From assembly GCF_012979275.1 (NCBI RefSeq), contig NZ_JABASZ010000037.1:62001-126000 (forward strand): a stretch of 64,000 nucleotides of DNA. The letters run 5' to 3'. The stretch comes from Pseudopontixanthobacter vadosimaris. GTDB taxonomy: Bacteria; Pseudomonadota; Alphaproteobacteria; Sphingomonadales; Sphingomonadaceae. The notes under the pieces were generated by a model that did not search any database, was not told the DNA's origin, and saw only the letters and a list, made by a program, of their open reading frames with translations. Shown here piece by piece: positions 1 through 13,090 of the stretch (position 1 is its first letter; the number at the start of each line of letters is the position of its first letter). Both the position numbers and the translations under genes were made by a program.

Positions 1-1
1 A

Positions 2-712
2 CTGAACGCCCTCAACAGCCGGGTGCTCGCCGATCTGATCGCCGCTTTCGCCGCTTACGAAAAGGATGAACAGCAGCTTTGCGCGGTGCTGACCGGAGCG
101 GGCGACAAGGCCTTTGCAGCAGGGGCCGACATCAAGGAAATGGCCGACAAGCCCGCCGCCGATTTCTACCGCGAGGATTTCTTCGCCCGCTGGACCAGCG
201 ATCTGGTCAAAGCCGTTCGCAAGCCGTGGATCGCAGCCGTCAACGGCTTTGCCCTGGGTGGCGGCTGCGAACTGGCGATGATGGCGGATTTCATCATCGC
301 CAGCGACAAAGCGAAATTCGGCCAGCCCGAAATCAAGCTGGGCGTCGCGCCAGGCATGGGCGGCAGCCAGCGCCTCACCCGCGCCGTCGGCAAGGCCAAG
401 GCCATGGAAATGTGCCTGACGGGGCGGATGATGGATGCCGAGGAAGCCGAACGCAGCGGGCTGGTTGCCCGCGTCGTACCGCATGATACGTTGCTGGACG
501 AAACGATGAAGACCGCTACGACCATCGCCGGAATGCCGCCGCTGGCCGCCATGGTGAACAAGGAGATGGTCAACGCGGCCTTCGAAACCGATCTCGACAC
601 CGGTATCCTGCACGAAAGGCGCCTGTTCCAGATCCTCGCCGCGACGGAAGACAAGGCGGAAGGCATGCAGGCCTTCATCGAAAAGCGTGACGGCAAGTGG
701 AAAGGCCGCTGA
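2..712 (+). CDS. Enoyl-CoA hydratase/isomerase family protein, 5' truncated by window edge
   Basis: Crotonase-fold enzyme, probably hydrating 2-enoyl-CoA in fatty acid or branched amino acid breakdown. The frame is open to the left edge and reads [12 protein letters not shown], the usual segment near residue 25, so about 20-25 residues are missing; a GTG at 23 is internal. AAGADIKEM and [13 protein letters not shown] form the oxyanion hole. A Glu in [15 protein letters not shown] and the preceding loop carry the hydratase-type acids. The C-terminus is complete. The next gene is a 3-hydroxyisobutyrate dehydrogenase, so a role in valine catabolism is plausible, but substrate cannot be read from sequence. 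Confidence 0.93.
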   Translation: MNALNSRVLADLIAAFAAYEKDEQQLCAVLTGAGDKAFAAGADIKEMADKPAADFYREDFFARWTSDLVKAVRKPWIAAVNGFALGGGCELAMMADFIIASDKAKFGQPEIKLGVAPGMGGSQRLTRAVGKAKAMEMCLTGRMMDAEEAERSGLVARVVPHDTLLDETMKTATTIAGMPPLAAMVNKEMVNAAFETDLDTGILHERRLFQILAATEDKAEGMQAFIEKRDGKWKGR

Positions 713-773
713 TCGGCCCGCTACGACAGGACGATCAAGGCTCTGGAAACGCTCGGCAAAGGAAGATGCAGCA

Positions 774-1640
774 ATGAGAATAGGGTTCATCGGCCTCGGC
801 AACATGGGCGGCGGAATGGCTGCCAACCTCGTTGAGGCAGGGCATCAGGTTCGTGCCTTCGACCTCAGTGAAGTGGCGCTCGGCCAGGCGAAAAAAGCCG
901 GATGCGCGACATTCCCCACCGCGAAGGAGGCGGTCAGCGGAGTCGAGGCGGTGGTTTCCATGCTGCCCAATGGCGGCATCGTCAAATCGGTCTATGGCAG
1001 CGACGTGATCGGCCATGCGCCAGGCGGAGCGATCCTGATCGATTGCTCCACCATCGATGTCGCCACCGCGCGTGAGGTCGGCGCAATGGCGGCAGACGGC
1101 GGTTACATGATGGTGGACGCGCCCGTCTCCGGCGGTATCGCCGCGGCATCCGCCGGCACTCTGACCTTCATGGTCGGCGGCGAGGATGAAGCGTTCAGGC
1201 GTGCCGAACCCGTGCTGGCGGACATGGGCAAGGCAGTCATCCATGCGGGCGATGCCGGGAACGGGCAGGCCGCGAAGATCTGTAACAACATGCTGCTCGC
1301 GGTGCAGATGATCGGCACGGCAGAGGCGTTCAGAATGGCCGAAAGGCTGGGGCTCGATCCGCAGACCTTCTACGACATTTCCTCGGTATCTTCCGGTCAG
1401 TGCTGGTCGATGACGAGCTATTGCCCGGTGCCCGGCGTCGGACCGGAAAGCCCCGCCGACAAGGATTATCAGGGCGGATTTGCGACGGCCCTGATGCTCA
1501 AGGATCTCAAGCTCGCCATGGCTGCCGCAGAGAATGCGGGCAGCAAGACTCCGCTGGGTCAGCACGCCAGGGCGCTGTACGAAGATTTCGCTGCCGAGAA
1601 CGGCGGGCTGGACTTTTCCGCCATCATCAGGACGCTCTAG
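774..1640 (+). CDS. mmsB: 3-hydroxyisobutyrate dehydrogenase
   Basis: NAD-dependent oxidation of 3-hydroxyisobutyrate to methylmalonate semialdehyde in valine catabolism. The 288-residue length is normal. The Rossmann motif GLGNMG lies at residues 7-12, the substrate motif DAPVSGG at 115-121, and the catalytic Lys of NGQAAKICNN at about 168. The ATG at 774 is preceded by GGAAG at 8-nt spacing and gives the family N-terminus MRIGFIGLGNMG; the longer open frame upstream does not. It sits 61 nt after a crotonase gene, probably in one operon. Related beta-hydroxyacid dehydrogenases (tartronate semialdehyde or glyoxylate reductases) are the alternative. Confidence 0.9.
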   Translation: MRIGFIGLGNMGGGMAANLVEAGHQVRAFDLSEVALGQAKKAGCATFPTAKEAVSGVEAVVSMLPNGGIVKSVYGSDVIGHAPGGAILIDCSTIDVATAREVGAMAADGGYMMVDAPVSGGIAAASAGTLTFMVGGEDEAFRRAEPVLADMGKAVIHAGDAGNGQAAKICNNMLLAVQMIGTAEAFRMAERLGLDPQTFYDISSVSSGQCWSMTSYCPVPGVGPESPADKDYQGGFATALMLKDLKLAMAAAENAGSKTPLGQHARALYEDFAAENGGLDFSAIIRTL

Positions 1641-2005
1641 CCCTTCATCTCGGCGATCCGGTCTGCCAGCCAGCGCCGTGGTGCCTGCCTGCGCCCGATG
1701 GGTGCGACGAACTCCTGCCCGCGCGACACCGTGAGCAGGCGGCTTCTTTTGCGCCAGCGGTCAGGCCGGTCGTGATTGCTGAGGCCGCCGGGCCTGAGCC
1801 ATGGCGGGCGTTCCCACAGGCTGCAGGGGCCACCTTTCGCAGTCAGCCGCAGACTGTCAGCCGCGGTGGCTGCCAGGCCGCCGGGTCCGCTCCAGATGGC
1901 ATCGTTCCTGCCGTGCATCCCCAGCGCATGAGGATGCCCGGGCGCGATCAGCGCCTGCCTTTCGGCCGAACTGTCGAACCCCTTTCGGCTGAAAACGATA
2001 AGCAT
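1637..2005 (-). pseudogene. Shortened Nmad3-like (nucleotide modification associated domain) protein, probable internal-deletion remnant
   Basis: The 122-residue product starts MLIVFSRKGFDSSA, the typical start of Nmad3-like proteins, but then jumps to what looks like the last third of that family: HPHALGMHGRNDAIW, LRLTAKGGPCSLWERP, WLRPGGLSNHDRPDRW and TVSRGQEFV. Full proteins of this family are, from memory, roughly 230-260 residues, so about 110-130 residues appear to be missing in frame. The 3' end overlaps the end of mmsB by 4 nt on the opposite strand. The family assignment is from recalled conserved segments and not from a search. A functional miniature protein cannot be excluded. Confidence 0.5.
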
Positions 2006-2118
2006 GAAGGTGTTGTTATCGTCTTGCGCCCCGCCCGGAAACCTTGCGTAATCCGAAACAGGACTTAGGGATCGCGCGTGATGCTGTTCCGCAACCGATA
2101 CATGCCAAGCTGATCGCG

Positions 2119-3411
2119 ATGCAGCGACTGTTCGGCAATATCGGCTGGCTGCTCGGCGGGCGCGGTTTCAACGCGGCGCTCAGCCTCGTCTATCTGGCGC
2201 TGGCGACGCGCACACTGGGCCTGGATGGATTCGGCTATTTCGCCCTGATCGTCGCACTGGGCCAGACCGTGACCGGTCTCGCCAATTTCCAGACATGGCA
2301 ATTCGTGGTGCGCTGGGGATCGGAAGGGGACACGGCCGACGCCACCGGCTTCGCGATCGCGCTTGATGGCCTCAGCGTCGCGCTCGGCCTCATGCTCGCC
2401 GCAGGCCTGACCTGGAGCGCGCAATTCTGGCTGCCTCTGCCGGGCGATCTGCGGCTGGTGGCGTTTCTCTACTGCCTCGTCTCGCTGCTCTCCATCCGCT
2501 CGACGCCGACCGGCTTGCTGCGCCTCCGCTTCGCCTATGGTCTTGCCACCACGGCCGAGGCGGTGCAGCCGCTGATCCGCGCCCTGGGGGCTATCGCGGC
2601 GGTCTTCTTCATGCCCGATGTCGTGGGCTTCGTCATCGCCTGGGCGCTGGCCGAGGTGGCGGTAGCCATCGCGCTGTGGATTGCGGCTGCACAAAAATCA
2701 CCGATCGACTTCAGCCGCATCTCATTGCGCCACATCCCCCGCAACCATCCCGGCGCATGGTCCTTCGTCTGGGCGACCAACCTGTCGGGCAGTCTGGCGG
2801 TCGGCGGCAAACAGGTGCTGCTGCTGCTGGTCGGAGCCATCGGCGGCGAGGCGCTCGCGGGGGGGTTTCGCGTCGCCGCGCAATTGGGACAGGCGCTAGT
2901 GCAATTGGCGCAGACGATATCCAAGGCGATCTATCCTGAACTGGTGCACGCCCGCGACGCCGCCCTCGACATCGCCCGCCGCACGGCACGCATCGCCCTG
3001 TTCGGCGGAACCATCGCGGTGGTAGTCGCCCTGCTGTTCGGCCGCTGGGGCCTCGAGGCGGTCGCGGGTCCGGAATTCTCCGGTGTCTACTGGGCCATGG
3101 TCATACTGGCCGTCGGCGGCGCGTTCGAACTGGTCGGCGCAAGCCTCGAATCCCTGCTGGTGTCTGCGCGGCGGGCAGGCACGGCCTTTTTCATCCGCGC
3201 TGTGCCGACGCTGCTGGCGCTGGGCCTGCTGGATGTCGCAATGGAATGGAACGGGCTAAAAGGCGCTGCGCTGACCGTACTCGGCAGCAGCGCGCTTGCC
3301 GTGATCGGCTTTTACGCGGCGGTCATGTCGCTGAGCCAGATCACCATCACCCTGCCGGAAAAAGAGGCTGCCACACGCAAACCTCACCCCGGCAAGGGCG
3401 ATGTGACCTGA
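2119..3411 (+). CDS. Oligosaccharide flippase / polysaccharide biosynthesis (MOP superfamily) membrane protein
   Basis: Predicted inner-membrane transporter of 430 residues with about 12 hydrophobic segments, beginning with GWLLGGRGFNAALSLVYLAL, which fits the N-terminus of MOP-family flippases (Wzx-like). The frame is open back to a TTG at 2044, but the ATG at 2119 lies just before the first membrane helix and matches the family start better; no strong ribosome binding site is seen at either. The C-terminus ends in a short polar tail. There are no glycosyltransferases next to it, so the substrate (an undecaprenyl-linked glycan or another lipid) is unknown. It ends 5 bp from the convergent gcvPB. 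Confidence 0.72.
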   Translation: MQRLFGNIGWLLGGRGFNAALSLVYLALATRTLGLDGFGYFALIVALGQTVTGLANFQTWQFVVRWGSEGDTADATGFAIALDGLSVALGLMLAAGLTWSAQFWLPLPGDLRLVAFLYCLVSLLSIRSTPTGLLRLRFAYGLATTAEAVQPLIRALGAIAAVFFMPDVVGFVIAWALAEVAVAIALWIAAAQKSPIDFSRISLRHIPRNHPGAWSFVWATNLSGSLAVGGKQVLLLLVGAIGGEALAGGFRVAAQLGQALVQLAQTISKAIYPELVHARDAALDIARRTARIALFGGTIAVVVALLFGRWGLEAVAGPEFSGVYWAMVILAVGGAFELVGASLESLLVSARRAGTAFFIRAVPTLLALGLLDVAMEWNGLKGAALTVLGSSALAVIGFYAAVMSLSQITITLPEKEAATRKPHPGKGDVT

Positions 3412-3415
3412 AGGC

Positions 3416-4984
3416 TCAGGTCAGATTGGGATCGTTCCAGGCCAGTACGGGCTTGCGCGCAGCCTGTGTTTCATCGAGCCGGCGCAGCGGGGCGTAGACC
3501 GGCGCATCCTTCAGCGTCATGTCGCCGCCATTCGCCCGCTCCGCCAGGCTGCGCAGCGCGGTGATGAACTGATCGAGCGCTGCCTTACTCTCCGTTTCGG
3601 TCGGTTCGACCAGCATCGCCCCATGCACGACCAGCGGGAAATACATGGTCATCGGGTGGAAGCCCTCGTCGATCAGGCCCTTCGCAAGATCCAGCGTGCT
3701 CAATCCTTCGGCAAAATCGCGGTCGCCGAACAGCGCCTCATGCATGCAGGGACCGCTATCCGCATAGGGTGCAAAAAGCACATCCTCGCAAGCTCGCAGG
3801 ATGTAATTGGCATTCAGCACGGCATCGCCCGATACCTGCGCCAGTCCATCGGCGCCGTGGCTCAAGATGTAGGTCAGCGCGCGCGTGAACATCCCCATCT
3901 GACCGTGGAAAGCCGTCATGCGGCCGAAGGTGGATGCATGGTGTTCGCCGGCGTTTTCTTCCTCCACCAGTTCGAACCGGTCGCCGTGCTTTTCCACGAA
4001 CGGCAGGGGCGCGAAGGGCGCGAGTGTTTCGGAGAACACCACCGGGCCGCTGCCGGGGCCGCCGCCGCCATGCGGGGTGGAGAAGGTCTTGTGCAGGTTG
4101 ATATGCATGGCATCGACGCCGAGATCGCCGGGGCGCACCCGGCCGACGATGGCGTTGAAATTCGCCCCGTCGCAATAGACCAGCCCGCCCGCATCATGCA
4201 CGGCATCGGCAATTTCGCGGAACTGCCTTTCGAACAATCCGCAGGTGTTGGGGTTGGTGATCATCACGGCGGCGATATCGGGACCAAGCCGCTTTTTCAG
4301 CGCCTCCAGATCGACGCGCCCTTCCGGGGTGGCCGGGATATCCTCGACCTCGTAACCCGCAAAGGCAGCCGTGGCCGGGTTGGTGCCATGCGCGCTTTCG
4401 GGGCACAGCACCACCCTGCGGGCATTGCCCCGCGCCTCCAGCGCCGCCCGGATGGCGAGAATGCCGCAAAGTTCCCCGTGAGCGCCGGCCTTGGGGCTCA
4501 TCGATACCGCGGCCATGCCGGTCAGCGTCTTCAGCCATTCTCCCAGCTGGTAAATGACCTCCAGCGCACCCTGCGTGACCGATGACGGTGCCATCGGGTG
4601 CAGATCGATGAAACCGGGCAATCGCGCGACCTTTTCATTCAGGCGCGGATTATGCTTCATGGTGCAGGAACCGAGCGGGAACAGGCCGAGATCGATGGCG
4701 TAATTCTGGCGGGACAGGCGCGTATAATGGCGCACCGTTTCCGGTTCGGACAGGCCGGGCAGATTGATGGCTTCCACCCGTTCCATCCCGCCGAGGCGAT
4801 TGGCGGCATTCGCGTCCGGTTCCGGCAGATCGACGCCCGTGGTGTCATTCGTGCCGATCTCGAAGATCAGCGCCTCTTCCAGCATCAGCGCGCGATTGCC
4901 GGTGGTGGTGGTCGCGGCATCGTCGCGGGGCCGGTCACCGGCAGGGCTTTCGGGCTTCCACCCGGATTTGTTCGGAGCGTTCAT
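3416..4984 (-). CDS. gcvPB: Glycine dehydrogenase (decarboxylating) subunit 2
   Basis: C-terminal half of the P protein of the glycine cleavage system, which decarboxylates glycine with PLP and passes aminomethyl to lipoyl-GcvH. The 522 residues include the PLP-lysine motif [17 protein letters not shown] and the family segment [14 protein letters not shown]. The start was set at the ATG whose first bases overlap the gcvPA stop (ATGA), giving [11 protein letters not shown]; the open frame extends nine codons upstream inside gcvPA. Last gene of the gcvT-H-PA-PB operon. Splitting of P into PA and PB is common in alphaproteobacteria, in contrast to the single GcvP of enterobacteria. Confidence 0.97.
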   Translation of the reverse strand: MNAPNKSGWKPESPAGDRPRDDAATTTTGNRALMLEEALIFEIGTNDTTGVDLPEPDANAANRLGGMERVEAINLPGLSEPETVRHYTRLSRQNYAIDLGLFPLGSCTMKHNPRLNEKVARLPGFIDLHPMAPSSVTQGALEVIYQLGEWLKTLTGMAAVSMSPKAGAHGELCGILAIRAALEARGNARRVVLCPESAHGTNPATAAFAGYEVEDIPATPEGRVDLEALKKRLGPDIAAVMITNPNTCGLFERQFREIADAVHDAGGLVYCDGANFNAIVGRVRPGDLGVDAMHINLHKTFSTPHGGGGPGSGPVVFSETLAPFAPLPFVEKHGDRFELVEEENAGEHHASTFGRMTAFHGQMGMFTRALTYILSHGADGLAQVSGDAVLNANYILRACEDVLFAPYADSGPCMHEALFGDRDFAEGLSTLDLAKGLIDEGFHPMTMYFPLVVHGAMLVEPTETESKAALDQFITALRSLAERANGGDMTLKDAPVYAPLRRLDETQAARKPVLAWNDPNLT

Positions 4985-6345
4985 GCCAGCGCCTCCTTCA
5001 GGGCAGCGCATAGCGCATCGATATCGTCTTCAGTGGTGGTTTCGGTTACGGCCACGACAAGGCCGCCGGACAGATGATCTTCCATCGGGAACAGCCGCCC
5101 CAGCGACACGCCGGCCAGGATGTTTTTCTCGGCAAGATCGCGGACGACCCCGCGCGCGTCGCCATCGATTGTCACGGTGAATTCGTTGAAGAAACTGTCG
5201 TTCAACACGCTGACGCCCGGCACCCGCGCCAGCCGGTCGGCGGCAAGGCAGGCGAGCCGGTGGTTTTCCGCCGCAAGCGCCCACAGGCCCTTTTCACCAA
5301 GCAGCGTCATGTGAACGCTGAAAGCGAGGGCGCAAAGGCCGGAATTGGTGCAGATGTTGCTGGTGGCCTTCTCGCGCCGGATATGCTGTTCGCGGGTGGA
5401 CAGCGTCAGCACGAAGCCGCGCTTGCCCTCGGCATCCACGGTTTCGCCGCAAAGCCGGCCCGGCATCTGCCGGACATGCTTCGGATCGCGCACGGCGAAC
5501 AGGCCAAGATAAGGCCCGCCGAATTGCAGGCCGACGCCCAGCGCCTGCCCTTCGCCCACCACGATATCGGCACCGAGTTCGCCCGGCGACCGGATCGCGC
5601 CGAGGGCGACGGGTTCGGTGTTGACGGCGATTAGCAGCGCACCGGCGGCTCTTGTGGCGGCGGCAATAGCCTTCAGATCGGGCAGCCTTCCGAGAATGTC
5701 GGGATATTGCACCACGACGCAGCTCGGCTCGTTAGCTTCGATCTCCTCGATCAGCGCCGCAGTACCGCAATCGGCGGAAAGCGTGGGCGCGCGGTCGGCA
5801 ATGGAATCGCCGGTGAACTTCGCCATCGTGCGGACGGTAGCGACATAATGCGGGTGCAGCCCTTCATGCAGGATCGCCAGATTGCGGCGCGTGATCCGCC
5901 CCGCCATGCTGATCGCTTCCCAGCAGGCGGTGGACCCGTCATACATCGATGCATTCGCCACCGCGCAGCCATAGAGCCGCGCGACCTGCGTCTGGAATTC
6001 GAACAGCATCTGCAGCGTGCCCTGCGCGATTTCCGGCTGATAGGGCGTGTAGGCGGTCAGGAATTCGCCGCGCTGGATGATGTGGTCGACACTTGCGGGC
6101 ACGTGGTGGCGATAGGCCCCCGCCCCGCAGAAGCTGGGCACGCTGCCGGCGGGCAGGTTCTTCGCCGCCAGCGCCGCCATGTGGCGTTCGACAGCCATTT
6201 CCGAAGCATGCATCGGCAGGCCGTGGATGGGGCCGTCCAGCCGGGCGGCATCGGGAACGTCGCTGAACAATGCCTCGATGCTGGGCGCGCCGATGGCCTC
6301 CAGCATGTCCGCACGGTCGGCATCGGTCAGGGGAAGATAGCGCAT
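4981..6345 (-). CDS. gcvPA: Glycine dehydrogenase (decarboxylating) subunit 1
   Basis: N-terminal half of the P protein, 454 residues, pairing with GcvPB to form the active decarboxylase. Recognisable segments are [19 protein letters not shown] at the start, [34 protein letters not shown] and [14 protein letters not shown]. The ATG at 6345 is preceded by AGGAACC; the frame is open further upstream (to 6393) but that part is not conserved-looking. It lies 77 nt downstream of gcvH and is translationally coupled to gcvPB by an ATGA overlap, as expected for subunits needed in equal amounts. Confidence 0.97.
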   Translation of the reverse strand: MRYLPLTDADRADMLEAIGAPSIEALFSDVPDAARLDGPIHGLPMHASEMAVERHMAALAAKNLPAGSVPSFCGAGAYRHHVPASVDHIIQRGEFLTAYTPYQPEIAQGTLQMLFEFQTQVARLYGCAVANASMYDGSTACWEAISMAGRITRRNLAILHEGLHPHYVATVRTMAKFTGDSIADRAPTLSADCGTAALIEEIEANEPSCVVVQYPDILGRLPDLKAIAAATRAAGALLIAVNTEPVALGAIRSPGELGADIVVGEGQALGVGLQFGGPYLGLFAVRDPKHVRQMPGRLCGETVDAEGKRGFVLTLSTREQHIRREKATSNICTNSGLCALAFSVHMTLLGEKGLWALAAENHRLACLAADRLARVPGVSVLNDSFFNEFTVTIDGDARGVVRDLAEKNILAGVSLGRLFPMEDHLSGGLVVAVTETTTEDDIDALCAALKEALA

Positions 6346-6422
6346 AGGTTGGTTCCTGCGGACCGCATGATGCGATCGGTCTGGTCGAAACAAAAGCAGC
6401 CCTGAGGCCGGATTGCGGGCGA

Positions 6423-6794
6423 TCAGAGCCCGGCGACGAATTCCTTGTATTTCGCTTCGCTCATCAACCCGTCCAGTTCACCCATGTCGTCGATAGTGGC
6501 ACGGAAGAACCAGCCTTCCGTTTCAGGGGCGGTGTTGACCAGCGCGGGATCTTCCTCGAGCGCAGGGTTTGCTTCGGTCACTTCGCCGGTGACGGGGGAA
6601 TAGACATCGCTTGCCGCCTTGACCGATTCGACGACGGCGGCGTCCTTGCCCTTCGTCAGTTTCGTACCGGCTGCGGGCAGTTCGACGAAGACGATGTCGC
6701 CGAGCTGGCCCTGCGCATAATCGGTGATCCCGACAGTGGCGGCATCGCCATCGACTTCGATCCATTCATGGTCTTCGGTGTAATAGCGGCTCAT
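6423..6794 (-). CDS. gcvH: Glycine cleavage system H protein
   Basis: Lipoyl carrier that shuttles the aminomethyl group between the P, T and L proteins. The 123 residues run from [14 protein letters not shown] to the C-terminal KYKEFVAGL, a standard length. The lipoylated lysine is Lys59 in VESVKAASD, followed by the usual [12 protein letters not shown]. The ATG overlaps the gcvT stop codon as TGATG, so translation is coupled. An open frame continues upstream inside gcvT, but the conserved N-terminus fixes the start. Confidence 0.97.
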   Translation of the reverse strand: MSRYYTEDHEWIEVDGDAATVGITDYAQGQLGDIVFVELPAAGTKLTKGKDAAVVESVKAASDVYSPVTGEVTEANPALEEDPALVNTAPETEGWFFRATIDDMGELDGLMSEAKYKEFVAGL

Positions 6795-7963
6795 CAGGCT
6801 TCTCCGCGATAATATTTGTGAGGAACGAAAGGCATGGGCGCGACACGGGCATCGAGCCGCCTGCCGCGCACGTCGAGAGTAAGTTCGGTGCCCTCGGCGG
6901 CATGTTCGCTGGCGACATAGGCCATGGCGACGGGATGGCCCAGCGTGGGCGAAAAGCCGCCGGAAGTGACGCGGCCCACCTGCGTTTCGCCATGCATGAC
7001 CGCAGCGCCTTCGCGGGCGGGCAACCGACCGGACAGGACCAGCCCGACGCGGCGCTCGGCGCAGCCATCGGCAAGGCGTGTCACGCAGGTGCCATGCCCC
7101 ATCCAGCCGCCGCTCTCCCGCCGCTTCTTCGACAAGGCAAAGCCGAGGCCCGCGCTGACCGGATCGGTTTCGGGCGACAGATCGTGACCGTAAAGCGGCA
7201 GGCCGGCCTCCAGCCGCAGCGAATCCCGCGCGCCCAGGCCGACCGGCTTCACGCGATCGTCGGCAATCAGCGCATCGGCGAAAGCTGCCGCGCCGTCCTC
7301 CGGCAGCGATATTTCGAAGCCGTCCTCGCCCGTATAACCGGCGCGGGAGACCCACAGCGGCACGCCCTGCCATTCAAACGCTGCCGCTGTCATGAAGGTG
7401 AGCTGGCGGGTGCCGGGCACCAGATTGTCCAGCACGGCGGCAGCCTTCGGCCCCTGCAGCGCCAGCAGCGCCCTGTCGTCATGCAGATTGAGAGTGATCG
7501 CATCGGGCAGATGTTCGCGCAGATGGGCGATATCGTCCCATTTCATCGCGCCGTTCACGACGATGCCCAGGGTCTGGCCCGTGTCGGAACCCAGATTGGT
7601 GACGATCAGATCGTCCAGAATACCGCCATCATCGTTCAGCAGCAGGGAATAGCGCATCCGGCCCGGCTTCAATCCGGCGATGTTCCCCGGCAGCAGCCGT
7701 TCCAGCGCGGTGGCCGCGTTCTCTTCCGCACCCTCGCCGCTCGAAATCGTCAGCTGGCCCATGTGGCTGACATCGAACAGCCCGGCGGATTCGCGGGTCC
7801 AGTCATGTTCGGCGACGATGCCGGTATATTGGATCGGCATGGAATATCCGGCGAATTCGACCATGCGCGCCCCATTGGCGCGGTGCCATGCATCCAACGG
7901 CAAAGTGCCCGTTTCGGGCGCTTCTGCGGTTTCTGTTTCGGTATCCATCGCGGCTTCATTCAT
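6794..7963 (-). CDS. gcvT: Glycine cleavage system aminomethyltransferase (T protein)
   Basis: Transfers the one-carbon unit from aminomethyl-lipoyl-GcvH to tetrahydrofolate, releasing ammonia. The 389 residues contain [45 protein letters not shown] and [13 protein letters not shown], all family hallmarks, with the C-terminal GCV_T barrel ending [12 protein letters not shown]. It has a slightly long acidic N-terminal tail (about 22 residues before LDAWHR); a second ATG five codons in is an alternative start. First gene of the gcv operon, directly downstream of the tandem glycine riboswitch. Confidence 0.96.
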   Translation of the reverse strand: MNEAAMDTETETAEAPETGTLPLDAWHRANGARMVEFAGYSMPIQYTGIVAEHDWTRESAGLFDVSHMGQLTISSGEGAEENAATALERLLPGNIAGLKPGRMRYSLLLNDDGGILDDLIVTNLGSDTGQTLGIVVNGAMKWDDIAHLREHLPDAITLNLHDDRALLALQGPKAAAVLDNLVPGTRQLTFMTAAAFEWQGVPLWVSRAGYTGEDGFEISLPEDGAAAFADALIADDRVKPVGLGARDSLRLEAGLPLYGHDLSPETDPVSAGLGFALSKKRRESGGWMGHGTCVTRLADGCAERRVGLVLSGRLPAREGAAVMHGETQVGRVTSGGFSPTLGHPVAMAYVASEHAAEGTELTLDVRGRRLDARVAPMPFVPHKYYRGEA

Positions 7964-8034
7964 TTGGCATCATCCCGACAACGCCGGCCACCTCCCGCGA
8001 CAATGCGGAAATGCCGGACGATGCCCCCTCTGTC

Positions 8035-8235
8035 GGGAAGACCTGAGAGCTTGCCCCACGCGGCTGCAAAGCCTACGCAGGATTACCCCTTCGGTGGCGA
8101 CGGAGACGACAAGCCCCCGGCGCGCTTTCCAGAGTGTCTGCCGATGCACGGTCCGTCGACCTGAGAGTTTCCGGGGCGGTTGCTCCTTCGGTGCCCTGCT
8201 TCCCCTTTCAGGATGCAGGGGCTCTCCCGCACATC
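8035..8235 (-). promoter_or_regulatory. Tandem glycine riboswitch upstream of gcvT
   Basis: Reading the minus strand, two consecutive aptamers are visible. The first (about 8232 to 8158) has GGGAGAGC, then GGCACCGAAGGAGCAACC, and closes with ACTCTCAGG. The second (about 8145 to 8035) has ACTCTGGAAAG, GCCACCGAAGGGGTAATCC and closes with GCTCTCAGG. The CACCGAAGG core and the CTCTCAGG 3' strand are diagnostic of glycine aptamers. The gcvT start is about 70 nt after the second aptamer. Glycine-activated expression of the cleavage operon is the known role of this arrangement. I could not define an intrinsic terminator in the remaining leader, so control may act at translation. From 8236 to 8466 I see no gene, only the presumed promoter. 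Confidence 0.93.
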
Positions 8236-8466
8236 GGCCGGAGAATCAATCTCCGGCGACGGTGCAGCCCTGCGGGAGTCCGGCGCGATAATCAATCAAC
8301 TTCGTTCGCGGTGCCCTGTTTACCCCCGTCGGCATTCGTCAGCCGGACATGATCCAGCGGGCGCGGTCGGTGGTGCGGACCACATCGCCGCGCCCCGGCT
8401 TCGTCCACCGGTCATAATCGGATCGTTCGTCTGTATCGCCATTCCGGCGTCCCCCCTTCTTCGCAT

Positions 8467-11090
<2,624 letters not shown>

Positions 11091-11091
<1 letters not shown>

Positions 11092-12137
11092 CAGGCGGCC
11101 ATGGTGAAGGGTTCGAGGCCTGCAAGGCGCGTCTTGCGCGGCGGAACGGGGATGGATCGCGGGACCAGCCCCTCGACCGCGCGCGCCATGGCGGCGATAT
11201 GTTCGGGCGTCGATCCGCAGCAGCCGCCAAGGATGTTCACCCGCCCGTTCCGCGCCCATTCGCCGGTCAGTTGCGCCGTGGTTTCGGGCGCTTCGTCATA
11301 TTCGCCCAGATCGTTCGGCAGCCCCGCATTGGGATAGGCCAGCAGCAAGGTGTCGGCGATGCCGGAAAGCAGCTGGACATGCGGGCGCAGCTGCTCCGCG
11401 CCGAAGGAACAGTTGAGGCCCACCGCCAGCGGATCGGCATGGCGCACCGAATGCCAGAACGCCTCCACCGTGTGACCGGACAGATTGCGGCCCGAAAGAT
11501 CGGTCAGCGTCATCGAGATCATCAGCGGCACGTCACGGCCCAGATCACGGGCAAGCTCGCGCACGGCCATGATCGCGGCCTTGCAGTTCAGCGTGTCGAA
11601 CACCGTTTCGACGAGGATGCAGTCCGCCCCGCCCTCGAGCAGCGCGGCGCTCTGCTGGCGATAGACGTCCTTTACTTCGTCGAAGGTTACCTCGCGATAG
11701 CCGGGATCCTCGACCTCGGGCGAAAGCGACAGCGTCTTGTTGGTCGGCCCGACCGCGCCCGCGACAAAGCGGGGGATGCCGTCGCGCGCCACTGCGGCGT
11801 CGACCTCTGCGCGGATGCAGCGCGCGGCAGCGATGTTAATCTCCTCGACCAGCGCCTCGGCCCCGTAATCGGCCTGGCTGATACGGTTGGCGTTGAAGGT
11901 ATTCGTCGCCAGCACATGGGCGCCCGCGTCGATATAGGACCGGCAGATGTCACGGATGAGGCCCGGGCGGGTCAGATTGACGAGATCATTATTGCCCTTC
12001 TGGTCGCGGGAGAGATCGCATGATCCCCGGTAGCCCGCCTCGTCCAGACGGGCCCGCTGGATCGCCGTACCATAAGGTCCGTCCTTGATCAGGATGCGCG
12101 CCGAGGCGGCGTCGAGGAACTGCTGGCGGATGGTCAT
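11091..12137 (-). CDS. metH: Homocysteine S-methyltransferase domain of split MetH
   Basis: Zinc-dependent homocysteine-binding barrel, 348 residues, equal to the first domain of full-length MetH. The start [13 protein letters not shown], the zinc Cys in [13 protein letters not shown] and the paired Cys in [11 protein letters not shown] are all present. It overlaps metF upstream (ATGA) and the rest of metH downstream (TGATG), so the three are translationally coupled. The protein cannot be a stand-alone betaine- or S-methylmethionine enzyme with any certainty; position next to the cobalamin half argues that it is the MetH N-terminal module, a split seen in sphingomonads and relatives. Confidence 0.94.
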
Positions 12138-13090
12138 GAATTGTCCTCTTTCGCCGCGTCGTCCTGCGGCCGCATGCCGAGCATGTGGCAGATCGCATAG
12201 GACAGGTCGGCCCTGTTCAAGGTGTAGAAATGAAAGTCACGCACCCCGCCCGCATACAGCCTGCGGCAGAGTTCGGCGGCGATGGTTGCGGCGACCAGCT
12301 GGCGCGAGGCGGGGCGGCTGTCGAGTCCTTCGAACAGCCCGTCCATCCAGCCGGGAATCATTGCACCGCAGGCCCCTGCGAATTTGCGTGCCTGCGCCAC
12401 ATTGGTGACCGGCAGGATTCCCGGGACGACGGGGGCGGTGATGCCGCGCCGGTCCAGCCGGTCGCGGAAGCGGAAATAGGCTTCGGGTGAAAAGAAGAAT
12501 TGGGTAATCGCCCGCGATGCCCCGGCGTCCAGCTTGCGCTCAAGATTGTCGAGGTCGCTTTCCGGGCAATCCGCATCCGGGTGCGTTTCCGGGTAAGCAG
12601 CAACCGAGATCTCGAAATCATGCAGCGCCTTCAGCCCGGCGACGAGTTCGGCTGCATTCCGGTAGCCATCGGGATGCGGGGTGAAGGGCGCACCGGGCGC
12701 ACCGCTTTCGCTCGGCATGTCACCGCGCAGGGCGACGATGTGGCGCACGCCCTCGCTCCAATATTGCTGCGCGACCTCGTGGATCTCACCCTTGCTGGCA
12801 TCGACGCAGGTGAGATGCGCGGCGGCGGGCAGGCCCGCCTCCCTGATGATGCGCGACACGGTGGCGTGGGTGCGCTCGCGGGTCGATCCGCCGGCGCCAT
12901 AGGTCACCGAGACGAAATCGGGCCGCAGCGGCGCGAGTTCGGTAACGGCATCCCACAGGCTCGCCTCCATTTTCGCATTCTTCGGCGGGAAGAATTCGAA
13001 ACTGACGTCGATATCGCCGGGCAGCGAGGCGAAAAGCGGATCGTCCAGAGCTGTCCGCGCCTCGCGCATCTGTTCAAGCGTCTGGCTCAT
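12134..13090 (-). CDS. metF: Methylenetetrahydrofolate reductase
   Basis: FAD-dependent reduction of 5,10-methylene- to 5-methyl-tetrahydrofolate, supplying the methyl group for MetH encoded just downstream. The 318 residues contain SFEFFPPKNAKMEASL (with the catalytic Glu), FVSVTYGAGGSTRERT, HLTCVDASKGEI and ITQFFFSPEAYFRF, as in the family. Both ends overlap neighbours by ATGA, joining the ArsR-methyltransferase gene to the metH pair in one operon. It is slightly longer than E. coli MetF (296 residues) at both ends. Confidence 0.96.
   Translation of the reverse strand: MSQTLEQMREARTALDDPLFASLPGDIDVSFEFFPPKNAKMEASLWDAVTELAPLRPDFVSVTYGAGGSTRERTHATVSRIIREAGLPAAAHLTCVDASKGEIHEVAQQYWSEGVRHIVALRGDMPSESGAPGAPFTPHPDGYRNAAELVAGLKALHDFEISVAAYPETHPDADCPESDLDNLERKLDAGASRAITQFFFSPEAYFRFRDRLDRRGITAPVVPGILPVTNVAQARKFAGACGAMIPGWMDGLFEGLDSRPASRQLVAATIAAELCRRLYAGGVRDFHFYTLNRADLSYAICHMLGMRPQDDAAKEDNS

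Noticed and set aside
8236-8466. Search for a small gene between the riboswitch and metH
   Set aside because: Frames here are short and lack start signals or composition typical of coding; read as promoter and intergenic sequence.
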